From Filimonas lacunae (GTDB lineage Bacteria; Bacteroidota; Bacteroidia; Chitinophagales; Chitinophagaceae): a DNA stretch of 64,000 bases. The notes under the pieces are model-generated. The model saw nothing but the letters and a program-made list of their open reading frames with translations. It did not search any database and was not told the DNA's origin. Location: positions 2,294,001 through 2,358,000 of the forward strand of contig NZ_AP017422.1 of assembly GCF_002355595.1 (NCBI RefSeq), read 5' to 3'. Below are positions 39,801-44,515 of the stretch, piece by piece (position 1 is the stretch's first letter; each line of letters begins with the position of its first letter). Both the position numbers and the translations under genes were made by a program.

Positions 39801-42029
39801 CAGGATAATACGGGTAGCGTAAGCACGCCAACATCGATTATCGTAAGAGTAGGCCAGGTGCCGCCGGTGGCTGTAAACGATCAGGCAATTGGTGTAGTCA
39901 ATATACCGGTAACCATCAATGTAACCGCTAATGATACGGATGCGGATGGTTCGATACTGCCATCTACAGTGTCCATCAGCAGTGGCGCTGCCAACGGTAC
40001 GGTAACAGTGGGTGCTAATGGTGTGGTTACTTATACACCAGCAACGGGTTACACAGGTGTAGACAGCTTTAAGTATACCGTGAAGGATAATAGCCTGAAC
40101 CTGAGCAACGTGGCTACTGTATATATCACTGTGGGTAACGCAGTAATACCACCGGTGGCTAACAGAGACAGTGCGACTACTATCTTTAACACAGCAGTTA
40201 CTATAGATGTAACAGCCAATGATACCGACCTGGATGGTACTGTGAATAAAACCACCGTAACCATCACTACTCAGGCGGTGCATGGTGTAACAGCTGTAAA
40301 CAGTACAACGGGTGTTATCACTTACACTCCAATATTCGGATACAGTGGCCTGGATAGTCTGAAATACACTGTGAAGGATGACAAAGGAAATATTTCTAAT
40401 GTGGCTACGGTGATCATAACCATTACAGTGCCGAATGCGGCTCCTGTAGCGGTGAACGATGTGGCTACTACTACTGCCAATACTGCGGTGAATATAGATG
40501 TAACTGCCAATGATACAGATAGCGATGGAACGTTGAATAAAGCAACCGTAACGATTATTACGCAACCTGTACATGGTATTCTCTCTGTAAACAGCGCAAC
40601 AGGTGTGGTTACTTATACACCGGCAGCCGGATACACGGGTGTAGATAGCTTCAAATACACCGTAAAAGATAACCTGGGTGTAGTATCTAATATTGCAACA
40701 GCGAACATTACGGTAGGTGTGGCTAATACGGCGCCGGTAGCGAAAGCAGATACGGTAACTACCACCACTGTAACAGCAGTTGCCATCAATGTAACGGCGA
40801 ATGATACGGATGCCGACGGTACGATCAATAAAGCGAGCGTTACCATTGTTGCTCAGCCGCTGCATGGTGTAGTAAGTATCAATACTACCACAGGTGTGGT
40901 AACCTATACACCGGTAGCTGCTTACAATGGTGTGGATAGCTTTAAGTACACAGTGGCCGATAACAACGGCAATGTGAGCAACGCTGCCACAGTAATCATT
41001 ACGGTAGGTGCACCAAATGCCAAACCGGTAGCGGTAGCAGATAATGCCACCACCACCACTGGCTCTGCGGTGATCATAGATGTTACTGCCAACGATACCG
41101 ATAGTGATGGCACAGTTAATAAGGGAAGTGTGAACGTGGTTTCACTGCCTGCCAACGGAAGTGTAAGCGTAAATGCTGCTACGGGTGTGGTAACCTACAC
41201 GCCAAACAGCGGATTTACCGGCACAGACTCCTTCACTTATACGGTGGAAGATAACAGTGGTAATGTGTCGAATGCGGTTACCGTAACAATAACAGTGCTG
41301 CAGCCGTCCGGTATAGCCCTTGCCAAAGCGATGACTTCTGTTACCAGAACTGTAGACGGATCGTACAACATCAGTTATGTGTTTATGATCACGAATACAG
41401 GTACTGATACGCTGCGAAACATTCAGGTAACTGATAACTTAACAGCAGTATTCGGTAGCGGAGCCACCATACTGATGAAAACCATCAATGCTTCTGGCTC
41501 ACTGGTGGCTAACAGCCTGTTCAACGGCTCTGGTAATATTAACCTGTTAAGCGGTAGCGGTACACTGTTACCAGGCAAAACAGATAGTATCAACCTGTTG
41601 ATCAATGTGGCTTCCAGTGGTGATGGCACGTTCAACAACACGGCTACGGCTACTGCCACCGGCAGAAATAACGCCGCAGTAACCGATGTGAGTGTGAACG
41701 GACGCGATCCGCAGGCAGCAGGCAACAGCACAACACCGGTAACATTAACTAAACCATCGGTGTACATACCAAACGGCTTCTCGCCAAACAATGACGGTGT
41801 GAACGACAACTTCGTTGTACGCAATACCAACGGCAAAGCCATTCATCTGGAAGTGTACAACCGTTGGGGTAACCTGGTATTCAAAGATGAAAACTATGCG
41901 AATACATGGAGTGGTCAATGTAACCAGGGATTACGCTTAGGCAGCAAATTACCGGATGGAACCTACTTCTATGTTGTAGTGCTGGAAGGTGGTGAGAAAT
42001 ATGTAGGCTACGTTACCTTAAAACGCTAA
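21891..42029 (+). CDS. Giant secreted multidomain adhesin with T9SS type-B sorting domain
   Basis: The protein has about 6,712 residues from the ATG at 21891, chosen because a signal peptide starts there (MKNFYMRTLLTVLFSVAALI, cut after RAQ). In order it has an L-type-lectin-like domain (about 25-288), one cadherin-like domain, 23 repeats of about 96 residues (about 398-2603) each with a conserved Cys pair (FCGSGD and SGSC), and a PKD-like linker. About 39 cadherin-like repeats follow (about 2780-6466; pattern NDTDxDGT, PAHGTV, TYTP, YTVxDN), then a DUF11-like domain. The T9SS type-B tail ends it (IPNGFSPNNDGVND, NRWGNLVF, PDGTYFYVV). The layout resembles SprB-type surface adhesins used in gliding or attachment. 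The Asp-rich turns suggest calcium binding. A PorP/SprF gene starts 2 bases after the stop. Confidence 0.93.
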   Translation: MKNFYMRTLLTVLFSVAALITRAQFPYTETFKTSSAPGIVFGGTPSAFLTAPSIDANGKGYLRFTSASQNQKSFIYSTTTFPSGYGINISFEYYTYGGNGADGITFFLFDATAISSFNVGGFGGSLGYAQRITDDKSDTLPGLSKGYIGIGIDEFGNFSNATEGRQGGIGQKSNSVTLRGAGNGKTLVSTNYPYLTSAQLTGLTGGSRTDTTSSASGYRKAIISLTPRTGGGFVVTVKIQKGSTTTTVINSYAYTTTPPAKFGFGLGSSTGGNTNYHEIRNLTVDVPDYTVLLAPTAVADAATTCQNTSVGIDVTNNDIITNSGGEFNNASIDLDPSSTGVQTTKSVSGGTFTVNTTTGIVTFTPTSGFTGTATASYTVKDNYGAAASNSANITVTVQPAISGNTLTAPATTTFCGSGDAAVITGATPTGGSGTYTYQWQSSTDGNTFTNISGAASASYDPPSAGQTFYYQRVVTSGSCSSTSAYVAIVIQPTVSNNTITAPGTTTFCGSGSPGSITGATPSGGSGTYTYQWQSSTDGTTYSNISGATAISYTPPTLSTAGTYYYRRQVTSGSCTTASNSNVVTITVQGTIGNNTVTAPAVSAFCSSGDAAVITATTPTGGSGTFTYQWQSSTDSVNFTNISGATSATYDPPSATATMYYRRNVISGSCTGGAYSNIVGIYIQSAISGNSITAPAASILCGSGDPDVINGSTPSGGSGVYTYQWQSSTDNTTFTNVSGATSASYDPGVLSATTYFRRQVTSGSCATANISNVITIAIQAALANNTVTAPATTTFCSSGDPANIVGATPTGGSGTYTYQWQTSSDGTTFSNISGATAISYDPPAISTTTYYRRQVTSGSCTTPSNSNVITITVQTAVANNSVTAPATTTFCGSGDAAVVTGSTPTGGSGTYTYQWQSSTDNVTYTNISGATSVSYDPPVASVTTYYRRQVASGSCTTANNSNAIVITIQSAIGSNTINTPSTSTFCGSGDAAVISGSAPTGGSGTYTYQWQSSTDNSTFSNISGATAATYDPPVSSVTTYYRRLVTSGSCTTASASNVVTITIESAITGNTLTAPATTTFCGSGTPGSITGSTPAGGNGAFTYQWQGSTDGTNYTNITTGGTSKDYTPGAFTNAGTYYYRRLVTSGSCTTADVSASVVFTVQSAIAANTVTAPATTTFCGSGDAAVITGSTPTGGSGTYTYQWQSSTDNNTFTNISGATTISYDPPVASVTTYYRRLVTSGSCTAASTSNVVTITIETAVSGNTVTAPATTTFCGSGTPGAITGATPTGGSGTYSYQWQLSTDGTTYNNITTGGNGKDYTPATLTTAGTYYYRRLVTSGSCTTASTSNVVTITIQASLANNTATAPATTTFCGSGDAAVITGSTPTGGSGTYTYQWQSSADGSTYTNISGATAISYDPPVATATTYYRRLVTSGTCTSASISNEVLITIQAAIAGNTVTAPATTTFCGSGDAAVIAGSTPTGGSGTFSYQWQSSTDNVSFTDISGATSSSYDPPTVSVTTYYRRQVTSGSCTVASGSNVVTITIQSAIANNTLTAPATTTFCGSGDAAVITGSTPTGGSGTFTYQWQSSTDGATYTNISGATSASYDPPSVSATTYFRRLVTSGSCTTANSSAAVIITIQSALGNNTATAPATTTFCGSGDAAVITGSAPTGGNGTYTYQWQSSTDGTNFTDISGATSISYDPPSVSVTTYYRRAVTSGSCTVPSTSNVITITIQAAIAGNTVTAPATTTFCGSGDAAVITGATPTGGDGTTYTYQWQSSADGTTFSNISGATSASYDPPAASVTTYYRRLVTSGSCTSASFSNVVTIAIQATVGNNVLTAPATTTFCASGDPAVINGSTPTGGDGTNYTYQWQSSTDGSTYTVISGATSASYDPPAISQTTYYRRAVTSGSCTGAVFSNVVIMTVQSAIAGNTVTAPATTTFCANGDAAVITGATPTGGDGTNYSYQWQRSTDNVTFTNISGATAISYDPPSLTQTAYYRRQVTSASCVTPSNSNAITITIQPAIAGNTVTAPATTTFCGSGDAAVITGATPTGGSGTYTYQWQSSTDGTTFSNITGATSASYDPPSATVTTYYQRLVTSGSCTVASISNVVTITVQATLAGNTITAPATTTFCASGDPAAIAGSTPTGGSGTYTYQWQSSTDGTTFADISGATSASYDPPVISQTTYFRRQVTSGSCTTAITSNVVTFTVQAAIANNTATAPATTTFCGSGTPGAITGSTPTGGSGTYTYQWQLSTDGTTYSNISGATAINYTPAAFTTAGNYYFRRQVTSGSCTVASISNAVQFTVVATVANNTITAPATSTFCATGDASIITGATPTGGGGIYVYQWQSSVNNSTFTNISGATSASYDPPAATATTYYRRLVATSTCTSASISNVVTVTIQPAIGNNTIAPTNGITNYCGNVTGNSNTGSLPTGGDGTNYIYEWQYSLDGGTTYNTAMGAANSQNYTYNDVLTPGTYVIRRVVSSGACATPSASNTITYTVQASLDNNKITAPTPSAFCGNVSSGTTINGSTPTGGSGTYTYQWQSSANNTTYTNVASGGTGINFTVPTTQTTSVYYRRAVTSGNCTTPIFSDTVLITVSPTPTTANAGPVQRFACTSTTLAGNNPTSGTGTWSQVSGPNTATFASAGQYNTGVSNLIPGTYVFRWSIATAAPCTPSTDTMSILVLKAPTAVNDQSAATTGITENINILANDIAGSAPFSAGVVITIVSGSTNGSTIVVNGTTIDYTSAASGGDNFSYTITDANGVVSNVATVTINSNSAPTALDDSATTVQNTPVVINVPGNDSDPDGTLNLATVTVITPEAHGSLSVNTSNGQVTYTPTTNYFGNDEFTYTINDNSGATSNTAVVRITVYGIPVANNDDTVTNINIPVTIPVLNNDTDPENSLDESTVTIVSTSGGSAVPSADGTVTYTPPANVSGTYTFTYHVTDNQGVVSNNATVTIRVNAPPVAVNDSAQTNAQSPVTFSLTNNDTDADGTVIPSTTIITQQPAHGNASVDASGNATYSPNAGFYGRDTLRYTVKDNNGGVSNVGLAIIKVNALPTANNDRDTTNINTAKTINVIANDTDPDGTINGSSIIITTAPAHGTAVAGATPGTVVYTPATGYTGIDNFAYTVNDNLGGTSNPATVIVLVNAAPVATNDTVSIGRNAPVAIDVTANDYDADVAVDKTSVSVVASPAHGTYSLNSTTGVITYTSTGTYFGLDSLKYTVKDNLGVTSNVATVYINVNSAPVAVNDAAATNQDNAVVINILANDTDASGTLVPSTVSVVTQPNYGTLTLNNTTGAVTYTPNTGYYGRDTFYYRVSDNNNQTSNTAQVIVTVNAKPVANPDNAVVTLNSSAIINLIQNDTDADGTIDPTSIVIVSAAGNGNVVVNNNGTVTYTPNNNFAGSDQFSYTVKDNNGLVSNTAIVNVTVNKPPVAVADSAVTNVNTAATINVAANDSDPDGTLDLTSLLVISNVTHGTLTNNNNGTFTYTPAANYTGPDQFTYTIKDNNGAVSDTALVTIRVNRPPVAVNDTAVSINGANVAISVLTNDSDADGTLVVGSVTITTQPLHGTATVSVNGRVIYTPTSGYTGLDSLKYTVQDNDGATSNIANVRIKIDAAPVAANDSANTNRNTPVTINVVANDTDADGTIVPGSVLIVTQPANGTLAAGSTAGSYVYTPNTGFTGTDQFTYTVQDNDGAVSNTATVKVKVLAGAVTANDNAATNANQPVTVDVLANDTDADGTIQPATVTVTTAPANGTVSVNTTTGAIAYTPNPGFTGNDNFAYTVQDNNGVVSPAATVSVRVNALPVAIADTANVVSGGFVSIPVVANDTDADGTIDPTSVTIVQPVANGTTSVNPTTGAVTYVPATGFYGVDSFSYTIKDNSGAFSLPVTVIVNVNARPVAVNDSIAVVQNTPAQINVLTNDADVDGTLNTASVAIVTQPAHGTTSVSNTGVITYTPAAGYLGVDSLTYTVQDNLGAVSNIAKVYFGVSGQPVAVNDTAVTSLNTPVIIDVLDNDTDAANDIDPTTVVVTTTPTNGTVSVNPTTGAITYTPNTGFTGTDNFSYTVKDTFGLVSSPATVSVKINAVPVAVRDTATTNPNRAVDIQVSANDTDSDGTVDNTTVTITAGPLHGTATVNAGGVITYVPASGYSGLDSLSYTIKDNDGAVSNVAYAVITVLAAPVATADNITINAGAATTLNVAANDVSTAGTIDQSTVAIVTQPLHGTITVDANGVVTYVPQSGYYGLDSFTYTIEDSRGSVSQPGKVVLDVNAVPVVRDDNAITSSGRSVVIPVLDNDSDIDGTLIPSTVTIVQAPLNGTLSVNPTTGAITYTANPGFSGSDNFSYTVQDSDGGTSQPASVQVIVNPLPGVVNDMAGVTRDSTVVVNVLGNDTAPSGTLVPGTVTITTPPAHGTVTVNPTTGAVTYVPATGFIGVDSFAYTVKSSDSTVSNPATVTLRVYNPPVAVNDITNGTQGTAINFPDVFLNDIPANGALNNSMFVLVGEFKHGSVIVLPGQNGAIYTPDSTFYGADTAIYRIVDSVGAISNNAYIIINVNAKPIANGDTANGKQDAPVAVDVTANDIDPDGTIDKTTVTIIQAPQHGTVTVDPVTGVITYTPNPGYIGADNFNYTVKDNLGVASSPANGGVTIIVAGLPVAGRDVVLVNQKDTAQIDVTANDTDPDGHPLDKTTVTIVTPPAHGSVTVDPVTGVVTYIPATGYYGVDSFTYTISDSEGIASNPGTVNITVNSLPIASDYAATTQQDTPVSADVSGNDTDLDGTIDRTSVQIVRQPAHGTVTVSANGIITYTPNPGYYGMDTLSYNERDNNGGLSNEALLVITVDAKPVAANDNATTTQNTPVAVDVTANDSDPDGSVDKSSVTIVTPPAHGAVTVDPVTGVVTYTPDPGYIGVDSFTYTVRDSKGITSAAAATVNVGINPVPVAGNDNAVIVQDAPIIIDVTANDSSPAGINKGTVTIVTPPQHGTVTVDPVTGVITYTPQAGFTGMDNFTYTVRDSLGTVSPAASVDLTIYNRPVATGDSATTVAGAPITIDVTGNDVDVNGQVDVSTITITTPPQNGTVSVDATTGLVTYTPATAFSGLDSFRYTITDSRGAVSLPGVVIITVNGKPIVMPDTAVVIVDSSVVIPVLANDMVPGGSFNNGSLTVVTQPAHGTVYVDTATGTIRYTPVDGYVGNDTFTYTIQDSRGVSSDPVTVTVTVDERPIANNDGGVVTYTNVPATIDVLSNDTDGGNALVPSSVTIVQQPAHGTITIDGTTGKVTYTPATGFAGVDTFTYTVTNSLGIVSLPGMVSIKINGYPIAVADSVSTNPGRAVAIDVTFNDAQYDGIPLVKETVAINSQPAHGTVSVNAATGVVTYTPNNGFSGIDLFTYTIKDSAGAISNAAPVTIVVNATNVAPIGVADSLTTNISTVVVIDVTNNDIIAGGAFDTTSLTIVKRPAHGTISTDVIAGSIVYTPAPGYLGLDTFTYTFRDKQGLLSNETGVYITVVQSEGGPLAVTDGFYTAQGQPVIMDIIANDIPSAGTTLVKSSVAIKTVPAHGSISVDSLGRVTYTPVAGFAGLDYFAYTITDNNGIESNAALAFIQVNRPPVAVADTAYTTVNVARAVNVTANDTDSDGTINKLTVAVTVPPLHGTAVTDAATGNVIYTPANSFVGVDSLKYIVRDNSGSPSNVATVVVYVSATNIPPVAVNDNLATSRNTSRAVNITANDTDKDGTVDPKTVTIVSQPTHGIVTVNATTGVVTFAPAADYAGTDAFTYTVKDNLGTVSNVATVYMTVSAVNVPPVANNDVAIIQFNKPGTITVTDNDTDADGTLDVTSIVVTRLPVNGTITIDSATGIITYTPGFNYSGTDNFTYTVKDNSSSVSNEATVSIIVIPLNVAPVTVIDSASTAANTAVAINVTANDYDTDGNLLYNTVTLTQQPIHGSVTVNNTTGIVTYTPQTGFVGIDSMKYTIQDNTGSVSTPTSIIVRVGQVPPVAVNDQAIGVVNIPVTINVTANDTDADGSILPSTVSISSGAANGTVTVGANGVVTYTPATGYTGVDSFKYTVKDNSLNLSNVATVYITVGNAVIPPVANRDSATTIFNTAVTIDVTANDTDLDGTVNKTTVTITTQAVHGVTAVNSTTGVITYTPIFGYSGLDSLKYTVKDDKGNISNVATVIITITVPNAAPVAVNDVATTTANTAVNIDVTANDTDSDGTLNKATVTIITQPVHGILSVNSATGVVTYTPAAGYTGVDSFKYTVKDNLGVVSNIATANITVGVANTAPVAKADTVTTTTVTAVAINVTANDTDADGTINKASVTIVAQPLHGVVSINTTTGVVTYTPVAAYNGVDSFKYTVADNNGNVSNAATVIITVGAPNAKPVAVADNATTTTGSAVIIDVTANDTDSDGTVNKGSVNVVSLPANGSVSVNAATGVVTYTPNSGFTGTDSFTYTVEDNSGNVSNAVTVTITVLQPSGIALAKAMTSVTRTVDGSYNISYVFMITNTGTDTLRNIQVTDNLTAVFGSGATILMKTINASGSLVANSLFNGSGNINLLSGSGTLLPGKTDSINLLINVASSGDGTFNNTATATATGRNNAAVTDVSVNGRDPQAAGNSTTPVTLTKPSVYIPNGFSPNNDGVNDNFVVRNTNGKAIHLEVYNRWGNLVFKDENYANTWSGQCNQGLRLGSKLPDGTYFYVVVLEGGEKYVGYVTLKR
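23085..29700 (+). repeat. 23 tandem Ig-like modules (about 288 bp each)
   Basis: Each unit runs NTxTAPATTTFCGSGD...TPTGGSGTYTYQWQSS, then ISGATSASYDPP, TYYRRxVTSGSC and a strand before the next unit. I counted 23 units. Most share the same two cysteines, likely a disulfide in each module. Units 22-23 near the end are the most divergent (NYCGNV, AFCGNV). DNA similarity between neighbours is high, so copy number may vary between strains. Confidence 0.85.
30230..41290 (+). repeat. About 39 tandem cadherin-like modules (about 283 bp each)
   Basis: The units share PPVAVNDSAxTNxNTPV, ANDTDxDGT, a PAHGTVxVN strand, GVVTYTPxxGYxGxDSF and a closing YTVKDNxGxVSN. They match bacterial cadherin-like (Big_9 type) domains. 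The acidic NDTDxDG turns are candidate calcium sites. They diverge more than the first repeat block. Confidence 0.85.
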
Positions 42030-42031
42030 GT

Positions 42032-42922
42032 ATGAAAAAATTACTAGTACTGATTCTGATGATTTTTGAACTGGGCCTGGATGCGAATGCGCAACAGGAC
42101 GCTATGTACTCCCAATATATGTTTAACACGCTGGCTATTAACCCCGCTTACGCGGGGAGCCGGAACGTGTTATCGGCCACTGCCTTATATCGCAGGCAGT
42201 GGGTAGGGATAGACGGGGCTCCTAAAACGGGAACGATAAGTGTTGATGCACCTGTAAGTAGTAAAAACCTGGGTTTAGGCTTACAGATCATCAGCGATAA
42301 AATAGGGGTTACCAGCACCACAGGTATTAACACCAGTTATGCATATAAGATCCATACCGGTAAAGGAACTTTATCTGTGGGGTTACAGGCAGGCTGGAGC
42401 CAGTATAAAGGTGATTATATGTCGTCTAACCTGGAGCAGGGAACGGATGTGCCTTTTAAACAAAACGTAAATAAGTCGTACTTCAACTTTGGAACGGGTT
42501 TGTACTATAGCACCAGTAAATGGTACATAGGTTTGTCGGCTCCTCAGTTGTTGAATAACGTGGCGCTGGTGAATAACCAACTGCATATGTTCCTTGCTGC
42601 GGGTTATGTGTTTCCGATTGGTGACGACTTTAAGCTGAAGCCATCTATCCTTTTAAAAGGAGTAGAGGGGGCACCATTGGAGGCAGATTTGAATGCTACT
42701 TTATGGATATTAGACCTGGTGGCTGTAGGTGCGCAATACCGCACCAAAGCCGATGTGGCTGGTATGGTAGAAGTGCAGGTATTGCCTCAGTTGCGCCTGG
42801 GTTATTCTTACGACAGAAGTACTACCACGCTGTCTAATTACAATTCGGGCAGCCATGAGTTAATGGTACGTTTTGAGTTTGGATTTGAAAAGGACAGAGT
42901 TTTATCACCCAGATATTTTTAG
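42032..42922 (+). CDS. PorP/SprF-family type IX secretion membrane protein
   Basis: The 296-residue protein has a signal peptide (KKLLVLILMIFELGLDANAQ), then the family start QDAMYSQYMFNTLAINPAYAGSR and a predicted outer-membrane barrel ending in RFEFGFEKDRVLSPRYF. PorP/SprF proteins pair with cargo carrying type-B tails and help anchor or export them. The gene begins 2 bases after the giant adhesin's stop and is followed 1 base later by the TPR/PD40 gene, so it belongs to the same operon. Confidence 0.92.
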   Translation: MKKLLVLILMIFELGLDANAQQDAMYSQYMFNTLAINPAYAGSRNVLSATALYRRQWVGIDGAPKTGTISVDAPVSSKNLGLGLQIISDKIGVTSTTGINTSYAYKIHTGKGTLSVGLQAGWSQYKGDYMSSNLEQGTDVPFKQNVNKSYFNFGTGLYYSTSKWYIGLSAPQLLNNVALVNNQLHMFLAAGYVFPIGDDFKLKPSILLKGVEGAPLEADLNATLWILDLVAVGAQYRTKADVAGMVEVQVLPQLRLGYSYDRSTTTLSNYNSGSHELMVRFEFGFEKDRVLSPRYF

Positions 42923-42923
42923 T

Positions 42924-44378
42924 ATGAAACAATTTTATATCATAATTGCCAAAATAGGGGTGTTATGTTTACTGCTTTTGCAGTGCCTGCCAGCTACTGC
43001 AGATGATGTACACAACCGTATTTTAACCAGGGCTATAAAGGCGTATAAAAACCTGCAATACCAGGAAGCTGCCAAATTGCTGAAAGATGTGATCAGCTAT
43101 AAAAAAATGTCCGAAGATTTGCAGGTAGAAGAGATGCTGGCTATTAGCCTGCGTAAACTGGACCGTGTGCCGGATGCCACCTTCTGGTACCGGAAACTAG
43201 TACATAGCAGTGACCCCAAACCATCCTGGTTTTTGCATTACGCGCAATTGCTGGCCAGTATGGAGTTGTACGATTCTGCTGCTCTGTACTACGGTAAGTA
43301 TGCTACCTTAATGCCTGCTGATAAAAGAGGAGATGCTTTTGCAAAAGCATATGCCAATATTGCTGATTTAAAAAAGGGCAATAAGCAGTTCCAGGTATTT
43401 TTCACAAACATCAATACAGATGCTTCTGAATACTCCCCGATGTTTTACAAAGGCGGATTATTGTTTACCAGTAACCGGAGGATAAACGGCAGTGTGAAAA
43501 ATGTATATGGATGGAATAAGTCTCCTTATTCTGACATTTACGAGGTAGATACCTTGTCCATTATACTGCCGGAAGAGCCTGACAGTTTACTGGCTGATGT
43601 AAGAAGAAATCCTAATAAATACCGTAGCCAGTTGCATGCCTTAAAAACTGCTATTGCAGAAGAAAGTCCAGGCGATAACAGGCGTATGGGGTTCTATGAT
43701 GAATCAATGGCAGGCGATACGCTGGGAGCTATCAGCAAAATAGAGGGAGTACATCAGTTTAAAGGCTCTGTGAATAGCCGTTTTCATGAAGGCTCCACTT
43801 CCATAGGGCCTGATGGTACTATTTACTTTACCCGTAGTAGTCACAAAAGAAACAATTTTGGTCGCAGTACGGATGGCGTTTTCAGGTTGCAGATTTTTAA
43901 TACTGCCAAAAACGACAGGGGTGTAGAACCTTTTAAATACAATGATGAAGACTGGAGCAATGCGCATCCTGCTGTAAGCAAAGATGGCTTATTCATGATA
44001 TTTACTTCTGATAAACCTGGTAGCGTGGGCGGCACTGATTTGTACCTGTGTACCAGGGATAAAATTACTTCGCAATGGAACGCACCGGTAAATTTGGGGC
44101 CACTGATAAACACAGAGGGAAATGAAGCTTTTTCTTATATAGATAACAACGGTACCTTGTTTTTTGCATCTGACGGTCATCCAGGTTTAGGTGGTCTGGA
44201 TATTTTTAGTATAGCGCTGAACCCCAACACGCATAGGCCGGAAGGAACCGTTACACATTTAGGTGCGCCGGTAAATTCACCGAAAGATGATTTTGGTTTT
44301 ATATGGAGCGATGAATGGAATAAAGGATATTTTTCTTCTAATCGCAGAGGTAATGATGATATTTATATAGTGAAGTAA
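42924..44378 (+). CDS. TPR/PD40-repeat protein of the T9SS operon, no OmpA domain
   Basis: The protein has 484 residues from the ATG at 42924, one base after the previous stop. It has a signal peptide (IAKIGVLCLLLLQCLPATAD), TPR-like helices (about 25-150: AYKNLQYQEAAKLLKDV, SMELYDSAALYYGKY) and PD40 beta-propeller units (YSPMFYKGGLLFTSNRR, GPDGTIYFTRSS, HPAVSKDGLFMIFTSDKPG, IDNNGTLFFASDGHPGLGG). It ends at YFSSNRRGNDDIYIVK. In most operons of this type the third gene continues into an OmpA peptidoglycan-binding domain; none is present here. It may bind the propeller partner without anchoring to the wall. Confidence 0.82.
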   Translation: MKQFYIIIAKIGVLCLLLLQCLPATADDVHNRILTRAIKAYKNLQYQEAAKLLKDVISYKKMSEDLQVEEMLAISLRKLDRVPDATFWYRKLVHSSDPKPSWFLHYAQLLASMELYDSAALYYGKYATLMPADKRGDAFAKAYANIADLKKGNKQFQVFFTNINTDASEYSPMFYKGGLLFTSNRRINGSVKNVYGWNKSPYSDIYEVDTLSIILPEEPDSLLADVRRNPNKYRSQLHALKTAIAEESPGDNRRMGFYDESMAGDTLGAISKIEGVHQFKGSVNSRFHEGSTSIGPDGTIYFTRSSHKRNNFGRSTDGVFRLQIFNTAKNDRGVEPFKYNDEDWSNAHPAVSKDGLFMIFTSDKPGSVGGTDLYLCTRDKITSQWNAPVNLGPLINTEGNEAFSYIDNNGTLFFASDGHPGLGGLDIFSIALNPNTHRPEGTVTHLGAPVNSPKDDFGFIWSDEWNKGYFSSNRRGNDDIYIVK

Positions 44379-44411
44379 CACTATTATTTTATGGCTTTTG
44401 TTTATAGGTGA

Positions 44412-44443
44412 GGCGGGAGAACAAGGGCTCCTGCCTTTTTTTT
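44412..44443 (+). terminator. Intrinsic terminator of the adhesin operon
   Basis: An 8-bp stem (44412-44419 with 44428-44435, one G:T pair) is followed by eight T. Confidence 0.85.
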
Positions 44444-44446
44444 AAG

Positions 44447-44483
44447 AAGGCCGCTACTGTGGTAAACACCACAGAGCGGCCTT
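44447..44483 (-). terminator. Terminator of the second TonB receptor gene
   Basis: A long stem (44447-44455 plus 44457-44462 paired with 44469-44483) has one bulged base and lies 33 bases past the receptor stop on the minus strand. Confidence 0.65.
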
Positions 44484-44515
44484 TGTGTTAAAGGACACCA
44501 GAACGAAAATGAATA

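Noticed and set aside
23085-41290. Assembly artefact from collapsed repeats
   Set aside because: The frame stays open through 20 kb, each module differs in sequence, and the order of domains is sensible; copy number could still be slightly wrong.
22754-41842. Many minus-strand ORFs of 60-430 codons
   Set aside because: They are complements of the repeated adhesin coding sequence; they repeat with its module period and have low-complexity translations.
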